Assembly (NCBI GenBank): GCA_965153455.1
Contig: OZ234499.1
Span: forward strand, 1,612,001-1,676,000
Direction: 5' to 3'
Length of the DNA: 64,000 bases
Origin: Sphagnum compactum
Taxonomy: Eukaryota > Bryophyta > Sphagnopsida > Sphagnales
A program made the translations under genes and the position numbers. The notes below the pieces were generated by a model, which saw nothing but the letters and a program-made list of their open reading frames with translations, did not search any database and was not told where the DNA came from. Shown piece by piece: positions 11,171-26,028 of this stretch (the stretch's first letter is position 1; each line of letters opens with the position of its first letter).

Positions 11171-14100
11171 CCAACTGGTCCCAGGCAATCTGCAATCTCT
11201 GATCTTCTTACTTTTCTCATCACCTTTCTGCACTTGCAGTGTCATTCTCTTTGGGACTTATACACAGTGATGGAGAGCTGAAGAATGTTGCAAAACCTTC
11301 TCTATCTCTCAGTACTCAAACACTGCAATAAGGGGGTCTGCTTGGAAAGCTTTAATAAGTTAAGCAAAACATCTGCTACATGCTCCTCCTTCCTGTCCAC
11401 TCTTCCAACTTCCTTAAACATACTCTTTGTGTTGAAGCTATGGGTGGCATTGCCAGTGCTGTTTTCTGACAAAATTTTGTCGCTTCTTTGACAGAAAATT
11501 CCAGAAAACTTTGGAATTTGACTAAATTTGACTAAAATTTGAAAGAAATTGGGGTTGAAATTCAACAAATTTTCATATGTATCACAAAATGTTTAAAATT
11601 ATTCCTGGTACATTCTTCGGTTTCAGACTCTTTGAGTATTCATTTGATTGTCAAAGTCTGGTGTTGAGCCTCCATAAAGTCAAGTGTAATTTATGAACTG
11701 TGTCTGTGACAAAGCTTTAAATTATCCAAATTGGTCATAGTTAAGTAGATCATCATCATGCATGTTGTTATTCTTCTACATCAATGATCAACACCATCAA
11801 CATGGGTGACTCATGCCACAACAGACAGCACCTGTTATAAATACTCATGTTGGCTGGGTATTTGATTTTTCTCATAACCATCAGTTCTAGATATTGAAAT
11901 TATAAAACCAGCATCGCAAGGAATCAGCAGCTCAACTTATTTCCAAAAACCTCAAAGAACTTGCAGGCTTCATGAAAGAACCACCAAAGAACCGGTGGGT
12001 TTCTGATAACCATCATGGGTCTTTTATCCTGTGTATGATGACCGCCCGACACCGATGAATTCCATCTAATCTATGATTTTTGTACTCGGAGAAATGTTTC
12101 TAGCAAAGTTTCTTTCCCCTTAAAATTTACTACTTCAATTGCAGTAATCATCATGCACATACATACACACCAGATTTGCAACATAATTTTGGGTCCTAAG
12201 TTCTTCTGTATTTCTAAACTCAAACGAAAGATAGTAGAGTTATCCGCAAAGTAAGAAAAACACAGCACCAGAACCCTGAGTTTGGTCACACAGAGGGTGA
12301 GATTCAAAAAAAACCTGCAAAAGAGTACCTTCGCATTCAAGGGGGGATGAAACTCAAAAAACCATCAATTTTGGTGGTAAAACTGAGTTTCATCCTGTCT
12401 TTCCTTTTTCCTGAGCGCCTCCACTGCTGCTGAATATATATTTTCACTGCTCCTGAGTCCGAACCGTAGAACTATTAGTCTCGAACCTTGTGCACTAAAT
12501 GCTGAGTTTCAGCATTTCATACTGAGATTTAATAAAATGTCTATCTTTCCTTTGCAAATACCACTGAAAGAGGGGATAGGGAGTGAGAGGAGGCCCAAAG
12601 ACAGGGTGAAGACAGGGTTACTTTACAGAGAACTCTAGTATTTATAAAAATATTGTTAAAAGATATGTTGATTCAATGCACGGTCTAAATGTGATTGCAT
12701 GGATTGCAATGCCAGATGATAATGTGAATAAAACAAATTCGCTTAGCAACTTCTTGAGTGCACTACTCATAAGTTGTGACTCCTATGTTTAATCAATTCT
12801 TTTGTAAACTTTATGAAATATTAGAATCATTTTGAGGTGCCAGAAGAGGGTCTAATTATTGGGCCTTATTTAGGAATATTCATTGATCAAGGGGAATTTC
12901 CACGTCCTGTTTTTATTATTAGAAAATCATTGATTTTTCATCAGTGTTTAATTATTTACCGATATGGTGGATTGATTCTCTTTTGGAGTTCCAGACAAGA
13001 GACAGAGAAAAGGCAAAAACTGGAGCAACTATCTTAATGCAAAGTTACGAACTCATAATTCATGAGATTCATGAAGGAGTCAGGATATGCAAGCCATCCA
13101 CCCCCAAAGCACGAGTAGTCCGATCAATTTCACAACGACCCATGATGTCCCCTATTAAGGTATTGTTATTAAGTGTGACATATTCACAGATCACAATTTG
13201 CATTGAATGGGGTTTGAACTCAGTACCTCCCCCATGAGATGATGGGACATCATTAGGTATCATCCTTAGTGATACCTTGCATGAAACACAACCTCCAGGT
13301 TCTCATTGGAGTGACAATTGGCCTTCTGAAAATCGACCTCTACTATGACTTTACTTTATACTTAATACCCTGATTTGGGTATCAAAATTTTTTAAAAAGG
13401 GTCAAGGTTTTAAGTTAGGGTTAGGGAAAATTATTGGGTTTTCAAGGTTTAACATCCCAACGTCCAGGTGGTTATTCCTTTTCACATTTCCAACTTGGGT
13501 TGAGTGTTGAGCGATGGCCACTAAAACTAATTTTGGTTCGAACGAGGGTGATTCTTACAAAGCTCTTTTTTGAAAAACCCAACCCAACAGTTCTCCAAAA
13601 AAACTGAGACCCACCCAATGCATTTGCACCCAAGTGAAGTAAGGGGCATGGGACACCAATCTTCGATTATGGATGCATATAAGACTTTAATGGACCAACA
13701 ACTTATGATTTTTGAGCTAACTTAATGAGACATAGTGCTAATAGACTGGTAGGCATTGGTGAATACTTACTATAATCAATTATGGTTTTCATGAGTTTTT
13801 TTAGTTTTCTTTTCTAGGCCATTAAAAGGGTGTCAAGCAATTAAGCACCAAAGTCTTCCCCCTCCCCTCCCCCCTTTCCTTATAGATGAAAATGAGAAAA
13901 TTGACTCCTTTGATGGTTTCGGGTTCCAAGACTCAAAATTGAAATTGGGTTGTTATTTTGTTCTAATGCGGAGTTGACTCTTAAGATTAATGGATCTTCC
14001 GCTCTAATGAGATTGAAGTGAACTTGGGTCATTTTATCACTCGGTGGGGGAGTTTCATAAGTGGATGACACTAACTAACTATAACTAGGACGATCAATGC

Positions 14101-14438
14101 AGTTTTGGTGATTAAATTGACAAATTGGGTTATTAAGTCATGTCTTACACTTGATTGCCTTGTGTAATTAGCTCTTATTACAAAGTGAGGTGTTTGGTTT
14201 CATTACGCCTCCATAATCTAAGGACAAGCAAATCTTTCAAGCGGACCTTTAAAAGCTTTTGTTTCCAAGATACATACATGGTTGTCCGATGGTTTTATTC
14301 CAATACATTCTATAATTGTTGATGGACATTTTGCATCCCAAGGAAAGAGATGTGATGCGCTATACAACAATTTGTTGAGGCCATAAGTTAGGTCGTAAGC
14401 CTTTGGGATGGATGGCCATGATAAACATACAACCTAAT
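11171..14438. other. Intergenic spacer, no gene assigned
   Basis: Several open stretches under 100 codons occur on both strands, none with a recognisable motif or splice-supported continuation. A tRNA B-box-like stretch (GGTTTGAACTC, about 13210-13220) is present without a matching A box, so I do not call a tRNA or SINE. Confidence 0.45.
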
Positions 14439-14660
14439 CTTGGATTAGGTTTGGGACTTTTGGATGGATGGGCATGACAAACATACAACCTTTGTGGTGC
14501 ATGGAAACTTGGATTAAGGTTTGGGACTTTTGGATGGATGGGCATGGCAAACTTACAACCTTTGTGGTGCATGGAAACTTGGATTGAGGTTTTGGACTTT
14601 TGGATGGATAGGCATGATAAACATACAACCTGGTGGTGCATGGAAACTTGAATCCTTTGG
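14439..14660 (+). repeat. 69-70-bp tandem repeat, three full copies plus partial flanks
   Basis: Units start at 14439, 14508 and 14578, with a truncated one at 14647. A degenerate partial unit precedes the array from about 14398. Each opens with CTTGGATT and carries GGACTTTTGGATGGAT, GGGCATG, AAACATACAACCT and GGTGCATGGAAA. The full units differ at only a few positions each, so the array is relatively young. Confidence 0.9.
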
Positions 14661-15684
14661 GAATCCCTTATAGGGATGTTGTCTTTGGCATATTGTTCTT
14701 GTCATGTTGTCTTTTGGCCTGTTGTACTTGGATGTATATAAACTCAGGATAAATATATCTCAAGTACACTCTGCATACACAAATTGTTTGTTTTTTGGGA
14801 GTTAGGTGTCAAGCTTTTGGACCCACCTCTATCAATCCTTCCTCTCGTAGTATCTGAAGTCTATTAATGACCACCTACCCCATAGATAGTCCCATAGAGA
14901 ACTGGGTACAAAGGGGTACAAAATATAGGCTCAAAGAGAGAGGGACCATTTTACTTGCCTTTTGATCCCATGGTCTTGCAACCTCTTAAAGTCAATACAC
15001 ATACCAAAAGCTTTTTTTCCTAAAAAAAATTTATTAAAAAGGAAATTCCAAGTGGGGGAAAAAAAATCTAGACCCAACCATTTAACATCGACTCATCGAA
15101 GGAATAAAAAATATTCCCAGGAAATTTTTTATAAATAAAACGGTAGCTGGAAAGGAAAAAAAAATGGTAATTTGCTATGACAATTATTGGAGGGATTGCT
15201 CATATGGAACGAGTGGAACATGATGGGGTTGTGTATCGAGTATTCAAGCTTTTGACAACATAGCAAAAGGCAACTATTTAAGTGGGTTCTGTTTCCATCC
15301 ATCAAAGTAACTTCAATACCACTCCAGCTTTTAACTTTTGAAGGTAGTAATCAATCCCAGTGAATTGATCAGCCTGGCTATGGACCTGACAAAAAGAGAG
15401 CTGATACTTAATTAATAACAAATTATCAGGATGCATTCCCAAGGACCTAATTGAGAGTGCATATTTGTTTTCATAACCTTCATGTCAAAGAAAAAAACTA
15501 CTTCATTCTTCCTTCTAGGGTTCCAAAAGGGGAAAAAAGCTAAAACCCTAAACCTCAACCTGCTTTGAAAATGCACAACACACTTGACATCCTCACTGGA
15601 AGAGGGCCTTCTTCTCCTCAAGCCCAAAGCTGGAAATGTTGTTCAATATGATGTTCATTACTTAAACCCTAATATCGTCAAACA
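14661..15684. other. Intergenic spacer, nothing assigned
   Basis: A short open frame on the - strand (about 15412-15627) has no recognisable domain. The stretch otherwise looks neutral. Confidence 0.4.
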
Positions 15685-15915
15685 ATGTCATCTTCTAAAT
15701 GTTCCTTGAGATCATAACACACATGAACTTTGGTTAACCATATCATTCTTTTATCTCACACTCAAAACTCCCAAGTTCAAAAGATAGTGAATGGGATCCT
15801 TCAAGCTCATATGTCATTTTCTAAAAGTTCTTTGAACTCATTGCACACATGAACTTTAGTTGACCATATGATTTTTTCCACCCCTCACACTTAAAATTCC
15901 CAAGTTCAACATATA
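15685..15915 (+). repeat. 126-bp period direct duplication, two diverged copies
   Basis: Copies begin ATGTCAT at 15685 and 15811. They share ACACATGAACTTT, a GACCATAT or AACCATAT segment, CTCACACT and CCCAAGTTCAA. Divergence is moderate. Confidence 0.75.
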
Positions 15916-18900
15916 GATGATGAAATACTCAAGCTTATTGATTTGTAAATTTTTTGAATGTGATCTCAATGGACTTCTTTCTTGCATTCATCAATGCCAT
16001 CTACAAAGTCATTAAAATCATTTGTCAAGGAATCGACTCTCCCAATTGTTTTCTTGTCTCATGATAATAAGTATGCAAAATTGACTTGGGATTGCTTGCC
16101 CTCCATGGTAAGACAACAATGAAATATTGTAAATTTAAATAGAATCACCTTTGCACAAAGGGCTCCATGAACATTTCATATGCCATCTTTTAACACCCAT
16201 TCATGACACCTCTATTGCAAGGCTAGCAACAAAAGTAAAGAAATGTTCTTCAACTTGTGAATGGTATGAAAATTTGATGGAACCTGTTTTACAAGTTCAA
16301 ACCTTTGTGTGATATATTTACATCTTATTGTTTGGTTCCAATTTCATCTTGTAATTAAATTTCACAATATATGCAAAAAAAATTGTTCCATTTCAATTGA
16401 TTTAAAACCATTTGATGACAACATGTCATGGATATGCACAACACTTATTAAATAAATATTAAAATTGATTGCTAGGAATTTAACTTGTGGTTAAATAGGA
16501 ATTTTGACTACATTAATGATCTAAATTGAGTTCAAAGTTGAAAATGAATAGGAAAATATGTATGGGTAAATCAATCTATGGTGAAAAGTAATATTAAAGA
16601 AGTAGGTTAGTTATTATAGTGTTGGCCTAGGTACCAACTTAAGTCTCTATGTATAATCCCCATGCTACCCATCTTTGCCATCTCCAACTATCAGTAAAAT
16701 GTTGAACTTTAGTTACGTTGATAGATGAACGATTCTGGAATGAATTGGTCAAATTTAGGTTGTTTAATATTGTTGACGAATATTATGTGAGGTGATTTTT
16801 CAAATGTAATTCAAAAGATTTGTGATCACATAACATTCATATTTATGAATATGGATAAAAGTCATAATTAAATAGGTGACACCTTTTTTTTTTCTTGGAC
16901 AAATATCAAAATATGCACGAAAAGAACTGCATGTCACCAAAATCCCTTTCGATTTTCATTTGCTAATTTCCCAAAAAAACATTTCTTTAATATTCCATTT
17001 CCCAATGTTCATTTATGTTGTTTCCCGATATTCCCATTTATTCATAACATTGTTCTCAATAGCACCATTATTTTCCCCTTATTATGTTTTAGAAATTTTT
17101 ACCATTTTAACCTTCATAGAAAGACTAAACGTAAAAACTTGCAATCTAGAATGTATTTGTGTCATCCAAACTTTAAAATTCAAAATTATGTAATGGGCCA
17201 TCCCCCCTTGTACCAAAAAAAAAAAAAAATGTTACCTACATGGATTGTTCAATAAGTAATAAATACCTACAATTTATAATGGGGGTACTAATCCAAGTTG
17301 AAATTGGTGACAAATTGCTTTGGAAATAGAAATTCCATGGCTAATGAAAAGGTTAAAGGGGGGGGTTAGTTTTTTCCTTTTGGGTTTTGGGGTGAAAGTG
17401 GGGTCAAATGATTTAACTTTGGAAGTTCAAATGATCTAAGTAGCCTTTCACTTGATGCCTTTACAATAGTTTACAAACCTCAGTTTGGGTTTGAAATGAA
17501 CAAAATAAAATCTCCCAAAATAGGGGGGTCAAAAAAGTTAATTCAATTTCATGTGAACACATATCGTTCCATGTCCAACCAAAATCCATTCTATAAGTAA
17601 ACTAGGTAGACTTTGTACACAAAACAATATCCCTATTATTACAAAACAATGTGGAATTAATTTCAAACAATTCCATAGGCACAATTTGCCCTTCAAAAAT
17701 TAAAAAAGTGAAAAGTGAGTATTTATTACTAAATAGAAAGAAGCTAAACACGGGAAATATTTTGGCATAGGTTTTTTTTGAAACCCATTGACAAACACGA
17801 TTGAAACAATGTCTTTGAATTGAAGTTTAAAAACCCTAACTACAAGTTTTTTAAAAATATCATTTGATTTAGGGTACCATTGAACAATTACTAGCTTTGT
17901 GGTATTTGCCATCTTTTGAATTATCTAAGAGTTCTCATGTGTGAAAGTTTGGTGATGGGCGGTTTTACCCTAATAACATTTATTATTTCTAGGTACCTAG
18001 CAGGTGTTACTAATAAGGTTGCAAAGTATTTGTGATATTGTTTCCCCTTTAGAATCTGGATTGTTGAGTAGTGACTTTCTTTTGTTGAATTTGAAGAAGT
18101 TGGAAGGAAAATGGAAACTTGATTTGAACTAATTTTTTGCACTTTGTGCAACAAAAATAAAATGATGGGTTCATTTTCTTTTGAAAGTCAAAATAATGAT
18201 GTATGAGAATGATTCCCCCACAATTGTGTTCTTTAGTCATTAAATATCTATGGTTTAAATTATTTAATGATATAGGTCAAAATTTTGATTAAAATAATTT
18301 TTTACCACAGCTTATATGTGTGTGATGGATGGTGAGTTGATGCATGTTAGATCATTCAAGGCCATGATGATTTTGCATGAATATTATTAAATGACATTGT
18401 GAATGGAAATAAATAAATTAGACTTGGGATACCACCAAAACCCAAACTAGAGGATTTGGTCATGTAAAACATGTTGTGTAAGCATAACAACTAAGCCCTA
18501 AATATTAGTTACTTAAGGCTAGATCATCAACCTAGTTTCAATAGACACAGAAAAATTATGATGAAGGAAATGATTACAATGTTTTAAGAAAATAAGGAAT
18601 CTCGTTAATCTAAGAAATTCAATAAAAATGCTTAAATGCTAAATGTGAATTTTAATGAAGGTTATCTTCCTTTAGTTTTGAAAATTGATTTTGCAAACTT
18701 CTTTTTTAGTCATCATATAACAACTATGAGAAGGACATGTATTACTAAAGATCTTGCACAAGATGCAAGCATAAATCCCTACTTAGCAATATTAATGAAC
18801 ATGGCTTAACAAAAAATAAGACAGGTAGGTTATTGCTCCAATAAAAAATCATTTGTTCTTTTTTTATGCCATCACCATAAAATTCGCATGAAAAGCAAAT

Positions 18901-21900
18901 TTGAAACCCCCAAATTTGAAGCTATTTGTTTTATTAGTTTTATTTGTTACTAACACCATATGTTTAACATGTGAACAATAATTCAAATGCACATTTGACA
19001 TTGTGAAAAGGACAAAAGTCCAATTGAACGTCTTTATCCCTTAAGTCTTGAACACAACATTAATAACCTTAAGGGTGAAAATATGTGATGTCAAACTTCA
19101 TATCATTCACCACTTATGTGTGAACATTCATGCACCTACTAGTAAATATGCTAATGGATTAATCCAAAGCTTAGAAAAACATTTTTGGATATGTTTTTGC
19201 AATGTATACAATAGAATCATGGTGTTATAAAGTGAAATATCCTATATTAATTTTTTTTCATTTGGAAGAGGGGTATCTCGTATTGTTGAATATTTGTTCA
19301 TTTGGGACAAAATCTAGAACCTTTATTTTGTTTTGGACCATTAAAACATCTCCACCATTGCCAACTATTACTTCCAAATGAAAATTTGTTGTGAATCTTT
19401 TTGTTGGTTTTATTTTTGAAACCCCATCCATAATATCAGGCTTTAAAAAGCTTACAGGCTTCAGCATATTTACTATTTTCATCCATCAATTCTTCACATG
19501 ATGTAGAAGGCATGGGCTCACCAAATGAATTTGTTGATGTCAAACATGATGTGAAGCTTCGTCAAGCTTTGTTGAAATGTTGAATGGTGTCACCATTTTG
19601 ATGTTTCATATTTTTTTAAATCTTCAAAGAAAGGGGAAAAAATATTTGAATGAGGTTGAATGATAATTTTTCAATGTAATAAAAACAACCAAGCAACACA
19701 AAGATGATTTTTTTATGAATTGCTTGAAAACAATTAGCTAATTTAAGCATCGAAAATATTTTCAAAATGTGCGAAAACAAATGCAAAGTATAAATGAATG
19801 AAAATTCAATTTGTATTCAATATGATCAATCAATAACAATAATGTTGTTTTTAATAACCCACAATTGGTTTATCAAATGATTCTTCAATTTGAAATGGGT
19901 ACCCAAATCTTTTATATAAACTTTTTTTTTGCATATTGTTCAATTGTCAACTTGTGTTTCATGTGAATGTTTGTTGATCAAAACAAACCTCTAAGTTTAA
20001 ATCAAGTTCATTTTATATTGGGTGAAAGCATGTTAAAGTTGGCCAAAAAAGTAATCCCCTCAAAATCCCATTTTAAAATATGATAGTTTTTTACAAAAAC
20101 ACAAGAAAGTAGATTGGAAAGCTTTTTATCTTTCATTTTAAAACATCCATGCCTACATTGGGTCTATAGTAAATTGAATATAAAATTTGAAAAAATCTAG
20201 TATAATAAAATAAGTAACGTAGGTTTAAAATTGACTAGTAAATGTTTTTTTCAAACCTACTTTTACCCTACAAGCTAGATATATTTTTATTAGAATGTGA
20301 AAAAGATGAAAAGCCACAAGTACATTTTAAGCACCCATTAATTCAAAATTTAGAAAAGTGTAATATTCATCTATTTATAATATACATAAGAGTTATAAAA
20401 TAAACTATGACATTTGCTTGGATTCCCATGAATCTATTTAAACCTACTTTAAACATATACTTTTTATTTAAAGTTTTAACAAAGTTAAAGAAAATATTTA
20501 TATTAATCCTTGAACTAAATAATATTTTTAAGTTCAATATACCAAAGCATATTTCCTAGCTACTTTTCATTTATGCTGCAAGGAACATGTACAATCTACC
20601 TTACCATGTTTTCACCCTATTATCATATTATGTAGAATTATGCACACATACATGATACTTACCATTGTTGGTCTATCTCAAAGCCTACAGAGATTTTGTG
20701 ATTGCCCAATGAGATTGTAAGATTTTAAAACATCATCTAATGTCATTTTTACAAGCTTTTTATTATTTTGTAAAATAACCAAATTTTTTTTTCCCATGGT
20801 TATGACAAACATGGTTCACCTAGGGTAAATGTCATCCATCAACAAGTAGTATTGAAGGTATCAAACACAATTCACCCTAAACTTAAACACATTTACTACA
20901 ACAAATAACAAGTCAACAACAAATGGGCTCTTATCCAAAGCATTCAAGTCATTCCTTACCACCATGCAATTTAAAAATACAATGTTAAATACATAGACTC
21001 TTGTCAGTAATGGGTTCAATGATTATAAAGTTATCTTTAATTTTGTCAATGAATTGACCTTTTTAAGTTATATGACATTTTTTCCACTTGTAATGCATAC
21101 AATTTAAAGAAACAAACATGTCAAAAAAAACTGTTTGGTATCATTGATCTCAATTGATAGTGAAAATCAACTTTTGTTAGTCGTTTGAGGTATTGATCTT
21201 TGAAGACCTCACGCAAATTTCTTTGAGAACAACATGAAGGTGTTATTTCTAAATTGATAGAATTTCATCATAAGCATATGTAGCATATCGTGCAATGCAC
21301 TTTTAGCGCTTGATAACAAGCCCATTTGGTAGCAAGTATCATAGTTTTATGAAAAGAAAGAGAGTCATGAATAGTAACCAATTCAATCACATGAAAAAAC
21401 AAACTCCATCGCATGTGATATGGCCTTCTAAATAAGTTATTGTTGCAGACAAGTGACTACACAAAGTAATCATGCCAGAGTCTACAAAAGGCAAAAGAGA
21501 AGCTTGCATTGTGTAATATGATTGAGATGAAAAAACAACACAAAAATGATTTGAGACACAAAAAATTCAAGATGGTTGTGCACAAGAAATGTGGGAAAGA
21601 TGATGGTGACCAAAAATGTCGACCAACAATTATGTGAATGGGATACAAGTCAAGCCAAGATCGCAATCCAACAACTTTGCACATCAAACTAGCTACTAGA
21701 TTTAGGGTATCATGTTGCAAAGCAAGTGAATGATGGATATGATCTTAAAAGAGTGTGCACTTAAATAACTTAGGAAGGATATTTGTATCAACTTTTTGTT
21801 ATGAAGGTTTAGTAACATGCGTATCATTCATGCCAATATGTAACAAGATAATGACCAACAAGTCCTATTAATTTTTTTGTGATCAATTAAATCAACAACA

Positions 21901-24365
21901 TTTTGCAAAGAACATACACAAGTCAGAAGTTTTACAAGGTAAATCTCTATTCTATACATAATAAGCACAACATTTCCAACAACAATACGATAACCACGAC
22001 ATGATACTCAATGTCAAGTTGTATAAAATTAACTCCACTAAAATGTCACAAGTTGATACTCAAATGCCCCATGGATAGGCAAATGTCCTATAATTAGAGA
22101 GACCTAAAATACTAGGCACATTAGCTCCACTTGCCATAGGCTAACAAGCCTTTAAAGGCTAATAGAGCATAATGGGACGTAAGATTTGGAAGATCTGCAT
22201 TCATAGAGATTGATGGCCTCCTCCCACCCTCCCCTCCCCTCCGCCCCCCGCCCTCTTCACTTGTTGCCTGGATATTGCTTGGGTGTCTACCTAATATTTC
22301 ATGGTATAATAGCCTAATAAGTTTTTTCCAAAAAACCCATTTCTGGTTATGAAAATCAGACCCAGTTTGGTTTGATTCTTACTAACCCAGACTGAAACTA
22401 GTGATTAACTGCTAATTAACCACCCGTTAACCCAGATTTTAGTCTCTTAGTTATTTATTTTCCAAAACATATGTACCTTGGTTTCAATTGTGGTTCCAGT
22501 CCCACACATAGAATGGGGAACCTGGTTCCAACTCCAGTTTTAGATTTAATACTAATTTGATTCCCGTTGTGAAAATCAGACCTGTTTTTGATTTGGTTTC
22601 TTACTAACTGGAACCAGAAGCCATGGTTCATACCCACCAAAGCAGCTACCCACTCAACAACACTAGCATTTTACCCACTAACAAATGACATATGACCAAA
22701 TAACATATGAGCAAGTGTTTGCTCTTGCACACATTGGTATCCACTTTTGTATCCTCTTTAATAATGCCATATGATAATTTAGTCAGTTGAAGAGTAAATA
22801 TTAGAGAGGTCATGTATAAAAAATTGAAGGGAAAAAACTAGATATGGAAGTTAGTTAGGGTTTAGTTAGGATCCATTGGATCATCTCTCTTATAATGTCC
22901 ATGTTGTGTCCTATGATGGATGGGGGTCCATTGCCAGTTTTTCCAACCAAGTTATCTAATGCCCTTCATTTCCTATTCTAGGATGGGAACAATAATATAC
23001 ATATATATATATATAAAGTGTCACATTGTGCCCATTTGGGGACTCTTGTCAAGAGCTCTAAAAGTATAGGGAACAAAACATTTTTGAGGCTCTTTTAGGG
23101 TTTCCTGGGTTTGAGGGTCCAACCAGAGGCAAATAGCCTGAGGCTGGGTGCAAAAACCCAGTTAAGAAAAACTTGGGAAGAGCCCAAAAAAAAAAAAAAA
23201 AAGTTTTTGTTACCTTGTGTAAAGATTTTTTTTTTTTTCAAATTTTTTGGGATCCTTACAAAAGTGGAAGATTCATGTCTCCTTTAGTTGAATGACACTC
23301 TACAATTAATGGAGGTGACTAAAAATGAACTCCCAATTTGTGAAAAAAATATTATTGTCCCATCCATTGGGTTATTATTACAAATACATAACAAATTTTG
23401 TACTTGGCATACTTGTTCCTCAATTGTTGAATTTTTAAAAAATTAGAATTAAAGTTCCCTAACTTTGTTTTTTTAAATAAATAAAGAAAATGGGGACCAC
23501 ACACGGGATCAATATATACATATATGGGGATCTATATATATATATATAGATGCTTGTTATCAATTCATTGTAATATCACTATTTACCTAATTATTTTTCA
23601 CATGTTATGCATAAGACTTGATTCCCAAGTACTCACCTTGAGAACCACCCATTATATTGCTTGAGTAAGGTAGGTTTTAAGGGACATTTTTTAGTGGCCT
23701 TATTTTCAAGAATAAAATTATTAATAAATTGGTTAAATGTGAAATCCATGCTAAAAATCCATCCAAAAAATGTGCGTAGTGCCAATCGAAAGCACAAAGC
23801 AGATGAATGGGCCATCCAATAGATTTGGTCAGTGGTGACATACCCTCTAGTACCTCGGCCAATTTGACACTAATTATATTATTTTCAGAAATGTTGAAAA
23901 TTTCAAAACTTTTTTTTTCCAAATCAAAAAATATTGTGAAGGATAATAGTGAATATTTAAGAATATTCCATTTGTTGAAATGAATTTTCCAAAATTAATT
24001 AATTATTTGATGGACGTGTGTTGAAATGGCCAAGGTACTACGGTATAAACAAGAAAGGAATAAATGAAGAAAAGACTTTAAAAAAGCTCTTTCGAACAAA
24101 TGGTAAATGCCAAATTTCAAATCATCAAGTGCCTCCTCAAGGAATAATGTGAATATGCAATCCTACAACAATATGTGAAGAAGCATATAGGTATACTTCC
24201 AAACATTCTAGGATAAAAAATTGGAAGGATTTGGGTTTTAGTACTTAAGCTCGCTTTAGACTAGGAGTCATGGCCGAAAAAACTTGGGACCAATGTTGAG
24301 CATTTTTCACTTTGTTGTTTGGCCCCAAGTTACTAATAAATTCTAGAACATTGATGTGAGGATAT
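15916..24365. other. Long AT-rich gene-poor stretch
   Basis: No gene is supported in these 8.4 kb. Open frames stay below about 105 codons, are AT-rich, and show no domain. Homopolymer runs (A15 near 17215, A and T tracts at 23186-23242) and TA dinucleotide runs (about 23001-23015 and 23533-23548) are present. Two diverged segments around 22340 and 22570 share GAAAATCAGACC and a TTGATT-or-TTGGTTT-CTTACTAAC stretch, and probably derive from one repeat. Confidence 0.5.
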
Positions 24366-24688
24366 TAACAAGGGGGTGTGTCACACTATGTGGCCTTGCC
24401 ATTTACATTAAAATGTATCTTAATGGAAAAGAAGAATTATGGAAACTCAAATATTTCACCATGCAAAAATTTAATCTTCAAAAAAATCCTCTGAAAGAAA
24501 CCAAAATCCTTCAAGCTATTATAAAATCTATAACTAATCTCAAGTTTCAACACAAGCCAAAATATCATCTTTCAAAAATCCTCATATTAAAATAGGCTAT
24601 TATTACCTAGGGGCCAAAGTCCCTTAAGCTACTATACTCTATAATGAATCTGAACACAATAAATATCCTTGCCTTGGTAGGCAAGGCC
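24366..24688 (-). repeat. Dispersed repeat, copy B (inverted partner at 6410-6721)
   Basis: The reverse complement of this 323-bp segment matches 6410-6721 over the full length. Its outer end (24661-24688) folds on itself: CCTTGCCT-ACCA-AGGCAAGG read on the - strand. It contains a small open frame on the + strand that copy A does not preserve, so the frame is incidental. Confidence 0.85.
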
Positions 24689-26028
24689 TTTAAACCTTGA
24701 AACATTGGCCTCAAGGGTTGCAAATCGGCTTCCCAAATTCGTTAGTATCCTTTTTTTAGCCTCGGGGGCCAATACAAGGCCATAAAGTTCAGCATTTATT
24801 CGTAAATTGGGCGAGATCGAAACGATTGTAAAATTTCAACCTTGACTCTTGATATAAAGCCATTGGGGGCTGATTTCAACTTTTGCACCAATAGGAATGC
24901 TTGATTTGAGTTGAACCTTGGCCTTGACTCCTTGTGTAAAGTGGGCTTCAGAGTACACGGTGGCATTCCTCATGTGTCATAAACAATTTCATGGTTTAGG
25001 ATTCACTACCTGAAATTGTAATAATTTAGGTAGGTTATTAAAATTTGAAAATTCAAGATTGGACCATGTGTCATGTTGGTTCTAACCCTAAACCTACCAA
25101 GTGGGTAGTAGAAATTTTTACCCCTTTAAAAAAAAAATGTTAGGTAGATTGTTAATAACCTTATTGATAACCAAATGTTTTCTCAATAACCTACCAACAT
25201 TGGCTTTGATGTTGGTAACCCCCCTCAGGTCTAATTCACCCAAGGCCATTGAAATAGGCCCAATTAAATTAAATTAAATTGCCCCTCTAATTTTAAGAAC
25301 ATTAAAAAATAAATACCCCCCTTTGCAAACTTTTACCCTGCACTTTTGGGGGAAGAAAAAAAGGCCCCTCCAAAACTCACCCAACACTCAAGGTAAGACA
25401 AATAACGACAACTCTAAATTTGAACCTTACAAACGCGCAAAAACCCTAAAAGCGCCCCTCCCTGCCTCATCCGGGGCAGGCCCCCACGGGCCACCACCAA
25501 CACAAAAGCGCAAAGTGACAAAATTTCCAAACGGCCGCAAAGTTTCGAGAAACTCGCCGCAAAATACGAAAAAGTTCGTCCGTCCGTCGCAGTTATACCA
25601 CGAACGGATGTTTTAACCCAAAACAAAAAAAATAGTGTCATCAGTCAGCAGCCAGTCAAAGCCTATTAAAAACCCCCCAAATAGCCGGTGAAGACCTACT
25701 AAATGCACTCACGTAAAGCCTGGTGGCACGGTAACGACTGGAGAGCCTTGATTTTATTTTTTATTTTTTTTGTTTGTATTACCGAACAATTTGGAGATAA
25801 TTTTTTTCCAAGAGATTAGCAAAATTAGTCGATTTTACTTAGACGTCAATAAAAAAAAGACAAGAGAAATAAATTTCGCCAAAATTCCCCCAATTTATTT
25901 GGGTTTTAAAATAAAAGACAAAATTCGCCGAAAAACTCACTACTGCCAATGTGCCGCCACCGGCTGGTCCGGTTTCCAGCGGCTGCGCATTGAAGGACGT
26001 GGTCAGACGTAGAAAGAGAGATGCGCAG
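24689..26028. other. Spacer grading into the upstream region of the DUF688 gene
   Basis: AT-rich to about 25300. It then becomes GC-richer (25400-25600 holds several CpG-containing stretches) toward the gene that follows. No exon is assigned. Confidence 0.4.

Noticed and set aside
13205-13225. tRNA B-box-like GGTTTGAACTC
   Set aside because: No A box, cloverleaf or terminator at the right spacing; one short match is expected by chance.
13405-13440. Telomere-like GTTAGGGTTAGGG
   Set aside because: Only about two units, with no longer run; not an interstitial telomere array.
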